Shown here: one piece after another, positions 61,119 through 64,000 of the stretch
Layout: each line of letters starts with the position of its first letter
Position numbering within the stretch: position 1 is the stretch's first letter
Source of the DNA: Channallabes apus
Taxonomy: Eukaryota > Chordata > Actinopteri > Siluriformes > Clariidae
DNA: 64,000 nucleotides
NCBI GenBank assembly: GCA_030522415.1
Contig: CM060109.1
Span: 29,075,892-29,139,891 of the forward strand
Direction: 5' to 3'
Program-made: the position numbers and the translations under genes
Notes under the pieces: model-generated
What the model was told of the DNA's origin: nothing
Database searches by the model: none
What the model saw: the letters and a program-made list of their open reading frames with translations, nothing else

Positions 61119-63666
61119 CCTATCTTTACTGTATATCTACATATCTGACTGTCTATCCATCCTGATAGACAGACTAAAACAGCATGTACTAGAACAGATT
61201 TTATCACACACAGTTTTGCTGCCTGATATGTAATTATGAATTTTTTTTTTCTTTTTTGGAAAAATAGAGAAATTTGCACTTTGTACTTTGTTCTAAAACT
61301 TGATACACGTACATAATTGACTGTGCCTTTATAAGCCATACAATCGGTACAATGTAGTTCACTCTTTGCACTCTGTGGTCGCCAGAAGGCCAAGAATATA
61401 TCTAAATAATTATCATAATGAAGACCACAAAGCTATTAAGAATTAAGCCTACTTTGATTCTTTTTAAATTTTAATCATATTTTCTATTAAAACTTTGTAA
61501 ATTGTTGATTTGTACATTTCCAAATGTTCTTTAAAAAAATGCATTTACATTTCACGCAGTGCAATTTTCCCTTGCAGTAAAAAACCCTTTATCTTTCTGT
61601 CTTTCAACTCTACTCTACCTTTCTTTTTTTTGGTCATAAACAGTCCTGTAAGCATTTTACTGCATATCATACTGTGTATGGTCATGTATGTAACAAATAA
61701 AATGTAAATTTAAATTTTAATAATATTCCAAACATTGAATATCACACAGTGCACCCTTAAATCCATGATGACTAGTGTAAGACTTCTGCCAATTATGATA
61801 TAACACTGTGCCAACACTGTGCCAAATTGCACACATCAAACCATTTTACTCTGGAAATGCACCTTTTGAAATGAGGTTGCAACATAAATAATAGGAAATA
61901 TGTGCGTGTAATACTTAGAAACTCTATGCAAATAACAATCATGGAAGGATCGTTAATAATAGCACATTTGTTATTTTGATACTGTAACAGAGTTGATTTG
62001 TAGATCCCTTTATTTCTAAATGAGACTTAAAAGAAAAAAAAATGGCGAACTGAACGATCGAATGTTTCTCTAAGGATTTACTGAAATCATTGTTCGCTCA
62101 GGTATATGCTCTGTGATATTTGAGACCCGGCTTGGTTGTCTGAATGAGGAGATCCCTGAGGAAACACAGAAGTTCATCTTTTCTGTTGGAGAAATGTTCC
62201 GGCTTTCCCACATCATTGTCCTTTTCCCAAAGTCTGTGTGGCCATACCTACCCTCTTGGAAGAAATTTATTGCTGCTTGGGACTACCTTTTCAAAGTTGG
62301 TGAGTGAAAATACCCACATCATTGTAAAATATGCACATCTCATAATTAGACACTTTCTGTGATTTATTAATTAATTCATTTTTATTTTATACAAATAGAA
62401 ATGTGAGATGTCATATTATTTTTCCTCAATATGCAGTTCCTTTTTCACTCTTCCTAGTTGCAGAATTTGTTTTAAGAAGGTTACCTAATAATGATTTCAT
62501 AGAAGTTTATACTGTCTGTTAATTTATTAGTGAGCATGGTTTGTTTGCAAAGAACCTGTGACCTGATATTAGTATTATTATTTTAAATCTGTTTGCTTTT
62601 TAGCGGATAATCTAATTCAGAAGAAAGTGTCAGACATTCAGGAGAAAGTGAAACAGGGACTTCCAGTAGATGGGTACCTTACTCACCTACTGCTCAGTGA
62701 GCAGATGACCTCCACCGAGGTGCTGGGAAGCATCACAGAACTGTTACTAGCTGGAGTCGACACGGTAAGCAGTGACATATTTTTTTTGTAGTTTTTGACA
62801 CTCTATGAAACGTTCTGTATGGCAATATTGTTGTTCACTCCAGACATCCAACACTATTTCCTGGGCTCTATACAATTTGGCTCGAGATCCAGAGTCCCAG
62901 CAGAGACTTTATGATGAAGTAATCAGCGTTTGTCCAAGTGGCAAGGTGACTTCCAGTGAAGATATCAGCAAGATGCCTTGGCTCAAGGCCGTTGTTAGGG
63001 AGACACTTCGGTGAGTGACTAGATAATCTCTTTTGCTATATCACTATTTAACATGTACTGTATTCAGTTTTTATGACTTGGCTCTCACAGGTTATATCCT
63101 GTGGTGCCAGGGAATGCTCGAATCACTGCTGAAAATGAAATAGTGGTGGGTGGTCACCACTTCCCTAAAAATGTAAGCACAGTGCTGTTAAACTGTAACT
63201 CTTCTTCAATAAGAGTACACTTTGTAATGGTTAATTAATAGCTTACATGATTTCCAGATAAACCAGCCTTTACAAACCTATACATCATGTAGGATAAACC
63301 AGCCTTTGCGTAGAATGAGTAGAATTTATATTAGTAAAATAATTCCATTGTATTTGTTATTGTTTTATTATTGTCATTGTATCCCATGCATATCCCTACT
63401 ATAGTGAGCTAGCATGAATCATGAATCAGGAGTTGACTACTAAATGATTTTCTCTATCCAAGACGCTGTTCCACTTGTGCCACTATGCGGTGTCCTATGA
63501 TGAGAACATATTCCCAGACCCACAGAAGTTTTCACCACAGCGCTGGCTGAGGGAAGAGAAGCAGTTGAACCAGCACCCATTCGGCTCTGTGCCATTTGGA
63601 TTCGGCATCCGTGCATGCTTGGGAAGAAGAATTGCAGAGCTAGAATTGTATCTCATCTTAACTCAG
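50325..63666 (+). CDS. cyp27a1: Mitochondrial cytochrome P450, CYP27 family (sterol 27-hydroxylase-like), 3' end missing
   Basis: Eight exons: 50325-50555, 57229-57419, 57530-57729, 62102-62299, 62604-62764, 62844-63010, 63091-63172, 63463-63666; 478 residues, so ~50 remain beyond the window (human CYP27A1 531). The family hydroxylates cholesterol side chains and vitamin D3 in the inner mitochondrial membrane, with adrenodoxin. Seen: basic presequence after MFCKPLVRHSLLVF, GPSFLTSLYWLF, the I-helix LLLAGVDTTSNT, ETLR (ExxR), PQRWLREE, and the heme loop PFGFGIRACLGRRIAE with the Cys ligand. LYPVVPGNARI and the QHPFGSVPFG run favour CYP27A1 over B1 or C1, but the fish paralogue cannot be named with certainty. 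Intron 1 is 6.7 kb and full of repeats. Exon 2 uses the donor GTCAGA. Confidence 0.9.
50814..52330 (-). mobile_element. CACTA-like element remnant carrying a protein fragment
   Basis: Left end CACTCTAAAAACTGTGGG resembles the better copy at 52846. The minus strand around 51460-51740 encodes, with stops, a segment (VGIKMVEYLQ, then FAIVGGNAID, WQFLQHTVYQIDG, HESSYV) that recurs in part in the next element. No right end is found. 52110-52315 is repeated at 55085-55690. Confidence 0.5.
52661..52782 (-). repeat. 5'-truncated SINE with 14-bp target duplication
   Basis: Only the 3' third of the SINE (tail ATTCATTCATTC to GGGTGCCAATCC) is present, yet GAAACAGAAGACAT is perfectly repeated at 52647-52660 and 52783-52796. 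So the copy was truncated at insertion, not by later deletion. Confidence 0.9.
52846..54885 (-). mobile_element. CACTA-like (EnSpm-type) non-autonomous element, 2.04 kb
   Basis: Ends CACCCTAAAAAATGCTGGG and, inverted, CACTCTAAAAAATGCTGGG; multiple AACCCAGC/GCTGGGTT words occupy both subterminal regions. On the minus strand near 53520-53640 it encodes VGTNMVEYLQQAEV and PYPYILTLGDNDQRC, then a stop. No transposase. A clear 3-bp duplication is not visible, so the superfamily is tentative. Confidence 0.7.
55224..55612 (+). repeat. tRNA-derived SINE, full length
   Basis: Head GCGCGGTGGTGTAGTGGTTA, B box GGTTCGATTCC, GT-rich middle, tail AAGATGAGTGAGTGAATGA. It interrupts a repeat whose uninterrupted counterpart is at 52110-52315. 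Confidence 0.9.
56241..56286. repeat. Perfect 19-bp inverted repeat (hairpin)
   Basis: Stem TACTGGAGCGTGCAGTCAG at 56241-56259 and its exact complement at 56268-56286, with an 8-base loop CTGTCAAT. GC-rich in an AT-rich intron. Confidence 0.95.
58638..60083. mobile_element. hAT non-autonomous element in CYP27 intron 3
   Basis: Perfect 8-bp duplication CCTAAAAG (58630-58637, 60084-60091). Ends TAGGGCTGGGCGATTTGG and, inverted, TAGGGGTAGGGCTGGGCCGA; subterminal regions hold CGATTT/ATCGATT-like words. The interior includes a tandem duplication at 59365-59622 and no transposase. Confidence 0.88.
59365..59622. repeat. Two tandem copies of a 129-bp unit inside the hAT element
   Basis: Copy 1 starts TTTTATTGATAAACTGCGCA at 59365, copy 2 at 59494. 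They differ at about ten positions. The period is a multiple of three, so the open frame across both is extended without being shown to be coding. Confidence 0.95.
60358..60416. repeat. (ATT)n/(AAT)n palindromic microsatellite
   Basis: ATTATTATTATT followed by AATAATAATAAT and again ATTATT, able to fold on itself. Confidence 0.85.
61085..61117. repeat. (TC)n microsatellite
   Basis: About 16 TC units in CYP27 intron 3. Apart from this and the elements listed, I see nothing recognisable in 57730-62101. Confidence 0.9.
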
Positions 63667-64000
63667 GTGAGATCATAAATAAGCCATCTCATTCCCCCCT
63701 CACGTGTACGCACTTTGTCCCTTTTGATGACCTTTTCTCCTGTGATGTAATTTCTCCTGACATTTATCATGATCCTCTGAGCCACTGAGCAGTGAAGGTG
63801 GAGGAGTGAGTAGAGATAAGAGGTCGTGGCAAATAGGTATATGTATTAAAATGTTGTACTTTAAGCTGCTATTGCCCCAAGCCCAGATAAAATGACGGGT
63901 TGCGTTAGGAAGGCATCTAGCGTAAACCTGTACGAGATGTCCCATATGCAGAAAATATGTGGGATTGTCTTGTTTTCTTATGCAAATACCATTGTTCTGC

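Noticed and set aside
50325..63666. CYP27B1, CYP27C1 or CYP24A1 as identity
   Set aside because: The I-helix, LYPVVPGNARI and PFGSVPFG stretches are closest to CYP27A1 as I recall it; only a tree could settle the paralogue.

Overview
The window reads as a vertebrate, ray-finned fish chromosome. Coding sequence is split into many short exons with GT-AG introns, the non-coding DNA is AT-rich, and it is crowded with Tc1/mariner and hAT DNA transposons and one tRNA-derived SINE family of fish type. A catfish or related otophysan is my guess from the SINE; the sequence does not prove it.

Layout: (1) 80-19860, plus strand, 40 in-phase exons of a type IV collagen alpha-2 chain gene (col4a2). The first ~220 residues lie upstream; the NC1 domain and stop are present. 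(2) 22976-29082, minus strand, the two-exon small GTPase rab20. (3) 29678-33639, plus strand, ten exons of naxd (ATP-dependent NAD(P)H-hydrate dehydratase, mitochondrial). A two-exon Myb/SANT-domain gene of 321 residues lies wholly inside its first intron. (4) 38114-44991, plus strand, six exons of eaf2 (ELL-associated factor 2), 261 residues. (5) 50325 to beyond the window, plus strand, eight exons of a mitochondrial cytochrome P450 of the CYP27 family (cyp27a1-like); the last exon or exons are missing. All splice phases were checked by hand and every complete gene comes out a whole number of codons.

The genes do not form a pathway: basement-membrane collagen, phagosome/endosome GTPase, metabolite repair, transcription elongation and sterol oxidation are simply neighbours. 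col4a2 - rab20 - naxd, with that order and orientation, is the known vertebrate arrangement (human 13q34); eaf2 and the CYP27 gene sit elsewhere in human.

The most unusual stretch is 46.8-49.85 kb. A decayed Tc1 element has been interrupted by a small hAT element (46863-47375) and by a ~2.08 kb element (47533-49610). The latter has long terminal inverted repeats, a near-perfect 9-bp target duplication, opposed arrays of a ~150-bp subrepeat, and in its centre an antisense piece of ribosomal DNA (5.8S, ITS2-like, 28S). This looks like a Mutator-style element that captured rDNA. Other notable items are a hAT inserted in a hAT inside eaf2 intron 4, CACTA-like elements carrying a protein-coding fragment inside the CYP27 intron 1, and a perfect 19-bp GC-rich hairpin at 56241-56286.
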